Shown here piece by piece: positions 1-9,439 of a stretch of DNA of 50,909 bases. Each line of letters begins with the position of its first letter. The first letter of the stretch is position 1. A program made the position numbers and the translations under genes. The notes beneath the pieces are model-generated. The model did no database searches. It was not told the DNA's origin and was given only the letters and a program-made list of their open reading frames with translations. Source of the DNA: Paenibacillus sp. 1001270B_150601_E10 (GTDB lineage: Bacteria; Bacillota; Bacilli; Paenibacillales; Paenibacillaceae); contig NZ_JADMOL010000002.1 in assembly GCF_015558675.1 (NCBI RefSeq), positions 460,138 through 511,046 on the forward strand, given 5' to 3'.

Positions 1-37
1 ATCACTGCTGTTCGTGGCATACCAAGAAGAGGATTAG

Positions 38-954
<917 letters not shown>

Positions 955-957
955 AGG

Positions 958-1344
958 ATGGCTTACACTAGAGGTAATCTTGCCGTAAGACCAGAGCGTC
1001 GCCCAGAAGAACCGGTACGCTACAGGGAAACCAAAAAGAAAGTGGTTAAAAAGGCGAGCCTCTCGATTAGGGAGAAGCTGCTCTACCTACTGACAATCGT
1101 GGTTTGTTCGTTAATCGCGATGGTTCTGGTGGCAGGATATGCGAATATTTATACCTTTAACCGCGATATGGAAGCCATGAAGAACGAGACGGCAAAGCTT
1201 CAAAGTGAAGCAGAAGTGCTTAAGGTGGAAGTAGAAAAGCTAAGCGATTGGAGTCGGATCGAAGCCTTCGCCAAATCCAAGGGACTCGTATATTTGGAAG
1301 AGCCTTCTGAGATGAGCGTGCGCAAGACACAGATCAATGATTAA
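958..1344 (+). CDS. ftsL: Cell division protein FtsL
   Basis: A 128-residue bitopic membrane protein. It has a basic cytoplasmic N-terminus (residues 1-37, rich in R and K), one membrane segment at about 42-64, then an extracytoplasmic coiled coil (MEAMKNETAKLQSEAEVLKVEVEKL in part) and a short tail. Size, topology and position between rsmH and the division PBP match FtsL, which forms a septal complex with DivIC and DivIB. Sequence conservation in the family is low, so the call rests on synteny and architecture. The ATG lies 3 nt after the rsmH stop and is preceded by AAAGGAG. Confidence 0.88.
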   Translation: MAYTRGNLAVRPERRPEEPVRYRETKKKVVKKASLSIREKLLYLLTIVVCSLIAMVLVAGYANIYTFNRDMEAMKNETAKLQSEAEVLKVEVEKLSDWSRIEAFAKSKGLVYLEEPSEMSVRKTQIND

Positions 1345-1356
1345 TGAGGCTGGCTT

Positions 1357-3546
1357 ATGGTAAAACGGATTAAACTTAGAACCTTATTTATTGGTGGATT
1401 GTTTCTTCTATTTTTTATTGTGATTATCAGCCGGCTGTTTTGGTACCAAATCTGGAATCAGGACTTCTGGCTTGATCTTGCCCAATCCACATGGTCGACA
1501 GAACAGGAAATTCCAGCAAAGCGTGGGACCATCTTTGATAAAAATGGTGAAGTGCTGGCGATGGATGCTCCTGCCTATAATGTGGTTCTTAACCCGAAGG
1601 TCATTCAGACGCTCCGCACCAATGAGAAGCTTGCAGAGAAGCACATTGATGTGGAGCGTCTCATTGTTGAGAAGCTCCATGCGGTTCTCGGCAAGCCTGA
1701 ATCGGATTTGTATGACCTTGCGAGAAAGAAACGGGATAACGGGGAGTATCATATCTATCGGGAAGTTCGCAAGGAAGGCTGGGGAATTGATCAAGAGCCC
1801 TATGATGAGCTGAATGACTTCTTGATCGATCTGAAGGACAAGGCAAATACGAATGATGTAGGACTTTATCTGTTAAAGGATTCAAAGCGCTTCTATGCGA
1901 AAAATGACCTTGCCGCTCATGTGCTTGGTTATATCAATAAGGAAAATAAACCGGTAGGCGGCATTGAGTCGCAGTTCAACTCCTTGCTAGAGGGCAAGCC
2001 AGGCTCGATCCAGTATGATAAAGATCGTCAAGGAACGAAACTTCCGTCGGCTTCAGAGGTATATACTCCTGCACAGGACGGCAAGAACTTGTATCTTACG
2101 ATCGACTCGACGATTCAGCAGTATATTCAAGAGGCCATAAAAGGCGTGTACGAGCGGTACAGCCCTTATAGTATAACGGTTCTCGCAGCTGACCCTAAGA
2201 CAGGCGATATTTTAGGAATGGCGAATCTGCCTACCTTTGATCCGAATGAATACTGGGAATCTGCTGATGACCTTCGAAACTTCTATAACCCAGCGATCAT
2301 GTCAACGTATGAGCCGGGTTCAACCTTCAAGATCGTAACCTTGGCTGCGTCTGTGCAAGAAGGTGTCTTTGATCCGAACGAGTACTATCAATCCGGAAGC
2401 ATCGTTGCCGGTGGGAGAAGAATTCGGGACCATAATCATGTGGGTTGGGGGACAATTTCTTATCTGGAAGGCTTGAAGCGTTCAAGTAACGTTGCCTTTG
2501 TCAAGCTGGGCTTTGAGAAGCTAAGAGAAGACCAGTTCAAATCGTATATTGATAACTTTGGTTTTGGGGAAAAGACAGGAATCGAGCTTCCGGGCGAGAA
2601 TGCAGGGAAGATCCATTTCCAATACCCGGCTGATATCGCGGCTGCAACCTACGGCCATGGTCAGCTGACGGTCACCCCTATTCAGCAGATTATGGCGGTG
2701 TCCGCTGTTGCGAATGGCGGCAAGCTGATGGTGCCTCACATTGTCAAGAAGGTGGAGGATTCTCAGACAGGCGATGTTCAGGTGCGTGAACCTGAGGTCG
2801 TACGCGAGGTGTTGAAGCCTGATATAGCGAAGCAGGTAAGTGAGTATCTTGAGCAGGTTGTAGCAGATCAGCAGATTGGTACAGGTAAGGCAGCTTACAT
2901 TGAAGGATATCGGGTAGCGGGCAAGACCGGTACCGCCCTGAAGGTCAATGAGACAGGAGAGTATGATTCAACTCGTGCCGTCGTTTCCTTTATTGGCTAC
3001 GCGCCTGTAGAGGATCCTCGAATCGCAGTTCTTGTTGTTGTGGATGATCCGAAGGATTATTATGAAGGTGGGGGCTTTGTTGCTCCAGGAATCTTCAAAG
3101 AGATCGTAAGCAAGTCGCTGCGATATATGGGCGTTCCGACTTCGCACAACAGCAGTGAAGAAGGGGACAAAAGCGATGCTCAGAGCGTTACGCTCGCTAC
3201 AACTCCTAATGTGCAGGGCTTGAAACCTGATGCAGCGAAGCAGAAGCTTGCTGAGAAGGGCATTGTGTTTGAGACGGTTGGAAAAGGCAATGAAGTAAAG
3301 CGGCAGTACCCTGAGCCGGGTACGAAGCTTGCGGTTGGCCAGCGCGTGTATCTGCTTACTCAAGATCCGTCGCAGCTTGCACTGCCGAATCTAACGGGCA
3401 AATCCTTGCGCGATGTCATGGAACTCGCCTCACTGCTTCAATGGGAAGTGAATGCTGAAGGAGAAGGCTATGTCACCGAATATGCGATCTCTACGAAAAA
3501 TAATACGAAGGTTGTTTATGTGAAATTAAAGCCGAAGATACCTTAG
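1357..3546 (+). CDS. pbpB: Division-specific class B penicillin-binding protein 2B with PASTA repeats
   Basis: A 729-residue septal DD-transpeptidase that cross-links peptidoglycan at the division site. An N-terminal membrane anchor (about 9-29) is followed by the PBP dimerisation domain (IPAKRGTIFDKNGEVLA at about 53) and the transpeptidase domain. Visible catalytic motifs are S322-T-F-K, S376-S-N and K523-T-G-T. Two C-terminal PASTA-like repeats (about 610-729) start at TPNVQGLKPDAAKQKL and LPNLTGKSLRDVMEL. This is the FtsI/PBP2B partner of the SEDS protein FtsW. It lies between ftsL and the sporulation paralogue spoVD, the standard order in spore-formers, and its paired PASTA repeats distinguish it from spoVD, which has one. 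Confidence 0.95.
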   Translation: MVKRIKLRTLFIGGLFLLFFIVIISRLFWYQIWNQDFWLDLAQSTWSTEQEIPAKRGTIFDKNGEVLAMDAPAYNVVLNPKVIQTLRTNEKLAEKHIDVERLIVEKLHAVLGKPESDLYDLARKKRDNGEYHIYREVRKEGWGIDQEPYDELNDFLIDLKDKANTNDVGLYLLKDSKRFYAKNDLAAHVLGYINKENKPVGGIESQFNSLLEGKPGSIQYDKDRQGTKLPSASEVYTPAQDGKNLYLTIDSTIQQYIQEAIKGVYERYSPYSITVLAADPKTGDILGMANLPTFDPNEYWESADDLRNFYNPAIMSTYEPGSTFKIVTLAASVQEGVFDPNEYYQSGSIVAGGRRIRDHNHVGWGTISYLEGLKRSSNVAFVKLGFEKLREDQFKSYIDNFGFGEKTGIELPGENAGKIHFQYPADIAAATYGHGQLTVTPIQQIMAVSAVANGGKLMVPHIVKKVEDSQTGDVQVREPEVVREVLKPDIAKQVSEYLEQVVADQQIGTGKAAYIEGYRVAGKTGTALKVNETGEYDSTRAVVSFIGYAPVEDPRIAVLVVVDDPKDYYEGGGFVAPGIFKEIVSKSLRYMGVPTSHNSSEEGDKSDAQSVTLATTPNVQGLKPDAAKQKLAEKGIVFETVGKGNEVKRQYPEPGTKLAVGQRVYLLTQDPSQLALPNLTGKSLRDVMELASLLQWEVNAEGEGYVTEYAISTKNNTKVVYVKLKPKIP

Positions 3547-3556
3547 CTTGTTCTAT

Positions 3557-3609
3557 CCCCGGGTTGTCCCGAATAGGTTGGTTATGAACCACTGTCGGAC
3601 AAGGGGGAA
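3557..3609 (+). promoter_or_regulatory. Hairpin covering the spoVD ribosome binding site
   Basis: In the 68-nt gap between pbpB and spoVD, CCCC (3557-3560) plus TTGTCCCGA (3564-3572) can pair with TCGGACAAGGGG (3595-3606). An inner GGTT/AACC stem lies at 3576-3579/3587-3590. The 3' arm is the spoVD Shine-Dalgarno (AAGGGGGA), so the folded RNA would hide it. There is no U-tract, so it is not an ordinary terminator. The pairing is visible; the regulatory role is inferred. Confidence 0.5.
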
Positions 3610-3614
3610 TACAC

Positions 3615-5543
3615 GTGAAGTTATCTGGCGTGACAGTACGTAAACGACTGTTTATCGGATTTATTTTAATAGCGATTGGGTTTATTTCTTTAATGGTAAG
3701 ACTTGTCTATGTTCAACTATGGAATGGTGCGGAGTTAAGTGAGAAGGCCGAGAATTCCTGGCGCCGCAACATACCCGTAACAGCAAAGCGCGGAGAGATT
3801 CTAGACCGTAATGGAGAGCGGCTGGCTTACAATGTCAGCTCTCCTACGGTTATGGCCGTGCCTGCACAGGTGAGAGAACCGGAACGGACGGCTGAACAGC
3901 TGGCACCGTTACTTGGCATGTCTAAAGAAGCTGTGCAAAAAATCATTACGAAGCGCGAGCTCATCGTGTCATTGAAGCCAGGCGGCAGAAAGATTGATCT
4001 GGATCTTGCTGCAAAGATCAGAGACTTGAATTTGCCAGGTATTGTCGTAGCGGAGGATAGCAAACGATTCTATCCGAACGAAAAGCTTGCCGCGCATATT
4101 CTTGGCTTTGCTGGAATAGACAAGGGCCTCACTGGCGTTGAAGCCAAGTACAATGCGGCCTTGACAGGTGTTGGCGGCAGCGTATCCTTCCTAGCGGATG
4201 CAGGCGGCAACTTGATGCCGAATTCCACCGAGAAGTATGCTCCACCGCGAGATGGTCTAAATTTACAATTGACGATTGACAAGGATATACAGACAATTAT
4301 GGAGCGGGAGTTAGATCAAGCCATGCTTGAGCTAAAGCCTAAGCAGATCGTATCCATTGCAATGGATCCGAACACGGGTGAGATTCTTGCGATGGCAAGT
4401 CGTCCGGGTTATGACCCAGGCAGCTACAATGACTATCCATCGGAAGTGTACAACCGCAATTTGCCAATCTGGATGACCTATGAGCCCGGTTCCACCTTTA
4501 AGATCATCACGCTTGCAGCAGCTCTTGAAGAAGGCAAGGTGAATTTGTACAACGAGCATTTTTTCGATCCGGGGTTTGTTGAGGTAGGAGGAGCAAGGCT
4601 TCGCTGCTGGAAAAAGGGCGGTCATGGCAGCCAAACCTTCCTAGAGGTTGTGCAGAATTCCTGCAATCCAGGCTTTGTGGCGCTGGGGAACCGCTTAGGG
4701 AAGGAAGTTCTTTTCGATTACATAACGAAGTTCGGCTTCGGAAAGAAGACAGGCATTGATCTTAGCGGTGAAGCAAGCGGGATCTTGTTCAAGCTGGATA
4801 AGGTAGGACCTGTAGAGCTTGCGACAACAGCTTTTGGTCAAGGGGTGTCGGTGACACCGATTCAGCAGATTGCAGCCGTCTCGGCAGCCATCAATGGAGG
4901 CAAGCTGTTCAAGCCTCATGTTGCGAAAGCTTTTATTCATCCAGACACTGGGCTTGTGGTCGATGAGATTGAGCCAGAGCTTGTGCGTCAGGTAGTCTCA
5001 GAGGATACTTCTAGCAAGGTAAGAGATGCGCTGGAGCACGTTGTGGCGGAGGGCTCGGGTAAAAATGCCTTTATTGATGGATATCGTGTCGGCGGCAAGA
5101 CGGGTACGGCGCAGAAGGTGATTAACGGACGCTACTCACCTAATGAGCATATCGTGTCCTTCGTGGGATTTGCGCCTGCAGACGATCCTCAGATCGTCAT
5201 CTACACGGCAGTCGATGACCCGCAGGGCATCCAATTCGGGGGATTGATTGCAGCACCGATCGTTAAGCGCATTATGGAGGACTCGCTTCATATTCTTGGA
5301 GTTGAGCCTCGCGATAAACAGGTAGAACGCAAATATCTTTATACGGAAACACCGCTGGTGACAGTTCCGAATCTAGTCGGCAAGAGCATTACGGATATTT
5401 ACGAAGATATGAATATGAATTTTATGCTAGCGAAGTCCGGTTCAGGGCAAACGGTCCTTCACCAAGCTCCAAAGCCGGGCACCCGCGTTGAACGCGGAAC
5501 AACGATCCGAATTTATATGGGTCAAGAAGAGACGGAGGATTAG
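3615..5543 (+). CDS. spoVD: Stage V sporulation protein D (class B PBP for the spore cortex)
   Basis: A 642-residue class B penicillin-binding protein. It has an N-terminal membrane segment (about 11-31), a dimerisation domain (AKRGEILDRNGERLAYN at about 57) and a transpeptidase domain with S293-T-F-K, S349-C-N and K495-T-G-T. A single C-terminal PASTA domain (about 575-640) begins VPNLVGKSITDIY. SpoVD works with the SEDS polymerase SpoVE in cortex synthesis around the engulfed forespore. The single PASTA repeat and the place between pbpB and murE match spoVD. The start is GTG, and its Shine-Dalgarno lies in a hairpin, suggesting translational control. In B. subtilis spoVD is SigE-dependent; I did not see a clear SigE promoter in the short gap. 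Confidence 0.93.
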   Translation: MKLSGVTVRKRLFIGFILIAIGFISLMVRLVYVQLWNGAELSEKAENSWRRNIPVTAKRGEILDRNGERLAYNVSSPTVMAVPAQVREPERTAEQLAPLLGMSKEAVQKIITKRELIVSLKPGGRKIDLDLAAKIRDLNLPGIVVAEDSKRFYPNEKLAAHILGFAGIDKGLTGVEAKYNAALTGVGGSVSFLADAGGNLMPNSTEKYAPPRDGLNLQLTIDKDIQTIMERELDQAMLELKPKQIVSIAMDPNTGEILAMASRPGYDPGSYNDYPSEVYNRNLPIWMTYEPGSTFKIITLAAALEEGKVNLYNEHFFDPGFVEVGGARLRCWKKGGHGSQTFLEVVQNSCNPGFVALGNRLGKEVLFDYITKFGFGKKTGIDLSGEASGILFKLDKVGPVELATTAFGQGVSVTPIQQIAAVSAAINGGKLFKPHVAKAFIHPDTGLVVDEIEPELVRQVVSEDTSSKVRDALEHVVAEGSGKNAFIDGYRVGGKTGTAQKVINGRYSPNEHIVSFVGFAPADDPQIVIYTAVDDPQGIQFGGLIAAPIVKRIMEDSLHILGVEPRDKQVERKYLYTETPLVTVPNLVGKSITDIYEDMNMNFMLAKSGSGQTVLHQAPKPGTRVERGTTIRIYMGQEETED

Positions 5544-5546
5544 ACG

Positions 5547-7043
5547 ATGCACCAGTTTTCACTCTCAGAAGCAACATCCTTACTCATCACTGCGTCTTTA
5601 AAGGGAGACCCTTCAACAGTGATCCAAGGCTTAAGTAATGATTCACGCCATGTCATAAAGGGAGACTTGTTCTTCTGTATATCAGGCACAGCGCAAGATG
5701 GCCATCAGTATGCCCCTCAAGCTGTGGAGGCAGGAGCTGCTGCGCTAGTCGTAGAACGCGAGCTTGAGCTTGATGTGCCGCAGTTGATCGTCTCCAATGC
5801 TCGCCATGCGCTTGCTGTACTGAGCACGCAGTTCTATGGCGATCCAAGCCAAGAGCTTCGCTTGATTGGAGTAACAGGCACCAATGGCAAAACAACAACG
5901 ACGCATCTTATCGAGCGCATCTTGATGGATGCGGGACAATCTGCTGGTGTTATTGGAACGATTGAGATGCGCTATGCGAATCAGACGTTCCCAATGTCTG
6001 GAACGACACCCGATGCGATGCACCTGCAGCAGTCGCTAAGAAGCATGGCGGATCAGGGCGTTCAAGCCTGCGCCATGGAAGTTTCGTCTCATGCCTTGGA
6101 ACAAGGCCGCGTGAAAGGCTGCCATTTCCGCACAGCTGTATTTACGAATCTCACGCAGGATCATTTGGATTATCATGGTACAATGGAAGCTTACCGTGAG
6201 GCGAAGGGTTTGTTCTTTTCTCGACTTGGCAATACCTTTTCAAAGAAGGAAGAAGATCGCTCTTATGTCGTGCTGAATGGAGATGATCCAGCAAGCGAGT
6301 ACTTTAAAGGACTGACGACTGCAGAAACGATCATGTATGGTCTTCACGAAACAGCGCACGTGCGTGCTTCTCATATCCAAATTACGTCGCAAGGAACGAG
6401 CTTCAAGCTGGACACATTCCGTGGGTCAGCCGAAGTGAAGCTCCAAATGGTAGGCAAGTTCAATGTGTATAATGCGTTGGCTGCTATCGCAGTAGGACTT
6501 ATCGAGAATATTAAGCTGGAAGATATCGTGAAGAGCTTGGAAGCTGTCCCTGGTGTAGCAGGCCGCGTTGAGCCCGTGCAGGCAGGCCAGCCGTTCTCCG
6601 TTATCGTCGATTATGCGCATACTCCAGACGGACTTGAGAACGTGCTTGAGACGGTGAAAGAGTTCGCAGTAGGTCAGGTTTATTGCGTATTTGGCTGTGG
6701 CGGCGACCGTGACCGCAAGAAGCGTCCGATCATGGGCCAAATTGCTGCGAAGTACGCAGACTATTTGTTTGTTACTTCCGATAATCCAAGAACCGAGGAT
6801 CCAGCACTTATTTTGAAGGACATTGAAGCTGGTCTTAAGGAGCACCAGGTACCAGAATCTCGGTATGAATGTATCGTAGACCGCCGATCGGCGATTACAA
6901 AAGCTATTGAAAAGGCAAGCCCGCAGGATGTAGTATTGATTGCGGGGAAAGGCCATGAAACCTACCAAATTATTGGTAAGGAAATCCATGATTTTGACGA
7001 CCGTAAGGTTGCCGAAGAAGCGATAAGGGGATTGAATCTGTGA
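5547..7043 (+). CDS. murE: UDP-MurNAc-L-Ala-D-Glu:meso-diaminopimelate ligase MurE
   Basis: A 498-residue cytoplasmic Mur ligase that adds the third residue of the stem peptide with ATP. The P-loop is GTNGKTTTT (G111, K115). The motif D412-N-P-R is the family signature of ligases choosing meso-diaminopimelate rather than L-lysine, and KGHETYQ lies near the C-terminus. The predicted use of mDAP agrees with dapL later in the window. ATG lies 3 nt after spoVD, and the 3' end overlaps murF by 4 nt, indicating translational coupling. Confidence 0.96.
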   Translation: MHQFSLSEATSLLITASLKGDPSTVIQGLSNDSRHVIKGDLFFCISGTAQDGHQYAPQAVEAGAAALVVERELELDVPQLIVSNARHALAVLSTQFYGDPSQELRLIGVTGTNGKTTTTHLIERILMDAGQSAGVIGTIEMRYANQTFPMSGTTPDAMHLQQSLRSMADQGVQACAMEVSSHALEQGRVKGCHFRTAVFTNLTQDHLDYHGTMEAYREAKGLFFSRLGNTFSKKEEDRSYVVLNGDDPASEYFKGLTTAETIMYGLHETAHVRASHIQITSQGTSFKLDTFRGSAEVKLQMVGKFNVYNALAAIAVGLIENIKLEDIVKSLEAVPGVAGRVEPVQAGQPFSVIVDYAHTPDGLENVLETVKEFAVGQVYCVFGCGGDRDRKKRPIMGQIAAKYADYLFVTSDNPRTEDPALILKDIEAGLKEHQVPESRYECIVDRRSAITKAIEKASPQDVVLIAGKGHETYQIIGKEIHDFDDRKVAEEAIRGLNL

Positions 7044-8443
7044 TTGAAACCAATTTACAAGGCATCGCATCGATGTGCGGCGGCGAGCTCTTGCGTGCTC
7101 AGGATGAGCAGCAACTCATCACGGGAGTATGCACGGACTCGCGTCAGATCGCACAGGGCGGACTGTTTGTCCCGCTTGTAGGGGAACGATTCGACGGGCA
7201 TACCTATGTCGAACAAGCCATTGCAGATGGTGCACACGCAGCACTCTGGCAGAAGGATCACCCACTGCCAAAAGCGCCGCTGCCGCTTGTCCTTGTGGAG
7301 GATACGCTTGAAGCACTTCAGCTGCTGGCATCAAACTATATTCGGACGCTTCCTGTAAAGGTAGTTGCCGTAACAGGCAGCAACGGCAAGACGACGACGA
7401 AGGATCTAATCGCATCCGTCTTGTCACGGACGTTCCGAGTTCACAAGACAGATGGCAACTTTAATAATCATATTGGATTGCCGCTCACGGTGCTGCGCAT
7501 GCCAAAGGACACCGATATCGCGGTGCTCGAGATGGGCATGAGCAGCCGAGGCGAGATCGAGCTTCTCACGAAGCTTGTTCATCCAGACGTTGCGGTCATT
7601 ACCAATGTCGGCGAGGCCCATCTTCTGCAGCTCGGTTCTAGAGAAGAAATTGCAAGAGCGAAGATGGAAATCATCAGCGGACTTAAGCCGGACGGCGTAT
7701 TGATCTGCCATGGCGACGAGCCGCTGCTTGCACAGGTGTTTAATGAGGAGCAGACGGAGAAGCCTGCCAGCATGAGCGTGATTACTTTTGGACTTGGCAT
7801 TCACTGCGATTATCGCCCTGAAGGCATCATGCAGCACGAAGATGGCATGTCATTTACGCTGACCTCACCATCGATAGGCACGAGCCTCTATTCGATACCG
7901 CTATTAGGCAGGCACAATGTATTGAACGCACTTGCTGCGCTTGCGGTAGGCCGATTGTTCCGTGTACCGGAACCCATGATCAGCGCGGCGATGTCTTCCG
8001 CCAGCATATCTGGCATGCGCATTGAGAAGACGGTGACGAAGGATGGCTGGATCTTGTTGAATGACGCGTATAACGCTAGTCCAACAGCCATGAAAGCAGC
8101 GCTTGATGTGCTTGCTTCGGTAAAGGGAGGCAGCCGCATTGCGATCCTTGGCGACATGCTTGAACTGGGGCCGCGCGAGGTGGAGCTTCATGAGGAGGTA
8201 GGCGCCGGAATCAGCGCCGACACCGTTGATGAGCTGATCACGTATGGCAAGCTGGGTGCAGCCATTGCCAAGGGGGCGAAGGGGCATTTTCCAGCCGAAG
8301 CGGTGCACAGCTTTGATGATAAAAATGCATTACGCGACTATCTTCTGAACATCGTCAAGCCTGGGGATACGGTACTTCTCAAGGCATCGCGAGGAATGAA
8401 GCTTGAAGAAATTGTAGAGCCATGGATCAGTACGGAGCACTAG
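7040..8443 (+). CDS. murF: UDP-MurNAc-tripeptide:D-alanyl-D-alanine ligase MurF
   Basis: A 467-residue cytoplasmic Mur ligase that attaches the D-Ala-D-Ala dipeptide to complete the UDP-MurNAc pentapeptide. The P-loop is GSNGKTTTKD (K117), followed by NFNNHIGLPLTVL and the EMGMSSRGEIE motif typical of MurF. The central-domain motif NDAYNASPTAM and the C-terminal KASRGMKLEEIV complete the family pattern. The GTG start overlaps the murE stop in a GTGA arrangement. Confidence 0.95.
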   Translation: MIETNLQGIASMCGGELLRAQDEQQLITGVCTDSRQIAQGGLFVPLVGERFDGHTYVEQAIADGAHAALWQKDHPLPKAPLPLVLVEDTLEALQLLASNYIRTLPVKVVAVTGSNGKTTTKDLIASVLSRTFRVHKTDGNFNNHIGLPLTVLRMPKDTDIAVLEMGMSSRGEIELLTKLVHPDVAVITNVGEAHLLQLGSREEIARAKMEIISGLKPDGVLICHGDEPLLAQVFNEEQTEKPASMSVITFGLGIHCDYRPEGIMQHEDGMSFTLTSPSIGTSLYSIPLLGRHNVLNALAALAVGRLFRVPEPMISAAMSSASISGMRIEKTVTKDGWILLNDAYNASPTAMKAALDVLASVKGGSRIAILGDMLELGPREVELHEEVGAGISADTVDELITYGKLGAAIAKGAKGHFPAEAVHSFDDKNALRDYLLNIVKPGDTVLLKASRGMKLEEIVEPWISTEH

Positions 8444-8473
8444 TCGGTCTGCGGTAACGGGAGGTGTAGAGGT

Positions 8474-9436
8474 TTGGACTTCAAGTTGATATTAATGACA
8501 ATCGGTGTATCTTTTATCCTAGCCGTCATATTAGGCCCGTTATGCATTCCGTTGTTAAGACGGTTGAAATTCGGACAGCAGGTACGTGATGATGGCCCAC
8601 AGTCCCATCTCAAGAAGAAGGGGACCCCTACAATGGGTGGAGTCATTATCCTATTGGCATTTACGTTGGCGTTCGTAAAATTCTCGGTTAGAGATACGGA
8701 TTTCTACGTGCTGGTCGTAGCGACATTAGGATTTGGATTGGTTGGATTTTTAGATGATTATATAAAAATTGTGTTTCGACGCTCGCTAGGGCTGACGGCA
8801 AGACAAAAGCTGTTTGGCCAATTGTTCTTTGCTGCTGTCGTCTGCATTTTGCTTGCCAAGATGGGTCATAGCACCTTTGTTGGCATTCCAGGCACGTCAT
8901 GGGGACTTGATCTTGGATGGTTCTACTACGTATTTGTCGTGCTGATGATGCTTGCGATCTCGAATGCCGTAAACTTTACAGACGGTCTAGACGGTCTGTT
9001 GTCCGGCACGAGTGCTATTGCATTCGCAGCATTCACACTAATTGCCCTGCAAACCTCTGAGATTGCAGCCGCGGTATGCGGTGCAGCAATGATCGGAGCA
9101 ACGCTTGGCTTCTTGGTCTTCAACGTGCATCCCGCGAAGGTATTCATGGGAGACACAGGATCGCTTGGTATTGGCGGAGCGATCGCGGCAGTTGCCATTT
9201 TAACCAAGACAGAGCTCTTATTCATTATTATCGGCGGCGTATTCGTAATGGAGATGCTGTCTGTTATTATTCAAGTGGTGTCCTTTAAGCTTAGAGGAAA
9301 GCGAGTATTCAAGATGAGCCCCATTCATCACCATTTCGAATTGTCCGGATGGTCCGAGTGGCGTGTTGTCATTACGTTCTGGGCCGTTGCTATTGTGCTC
9401 GCCGCACTCGGATTATGGATTAACAAGGGGTTGTAA
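8474..9436 (+). CDS. mraY: Phospho-MurNAc-pentapeptide transferase MraY
   Basis: A 320-residue polytopic membrane enzyme. It transfers phospho-MurNAc-pentapeptide to undecaprenyl phosphate, making lipid I. Family landmarks are GPQSHLKKKGTPTMGG in the first cytoplasmic loop, FLDDYIK, the Mg-binding loop NFTDGLDGL, GDTGSLGIGG and MSPIHHHFEL near the C-terminus. About ten hydrophobic segments are visible. The start is TTG behind GGGAGGTG; B. subtilis MraY aligns from the same area. Confidence 0.96.
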   Translation: MDFKLILMTIGVSFILAVILGPLCIPLLRRLKFGQQVRDDGPQSHLKKKGTPTMGGVIILLAFTLAFVKFSVRDTDFYVLVVATLGFGLVGFLDDYIKIVFRRSLGLTARQKLFGQLFFAAVVCILLAKMGHSTFVGIPGTSWGLDLGWFYYVFVVLMMLAISNAVNFTDGLDGLLSGTSAIAFAAFTLIALQTSEIAAAVCGAAMIGATLGFLVFNVHPAKVFMGDTGSLGIGGAIAAVAILTKTELLFIIIGGVFVMEMLSVIIQVVSFKLRGKRVFKMSPIHHHFELSGWSEWRVVITFWAVAIVLAALGLWINKGL

Positions 9437-9439
9437 TCA

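Noticed and set aside
6426-7070. Long - strand open frame (about 214 codons) antisense to murE
   Set aside because: It lies wholly on the opposite strand of a clear murE gene, has no family pattern, and reflects codon bias of the real gene.
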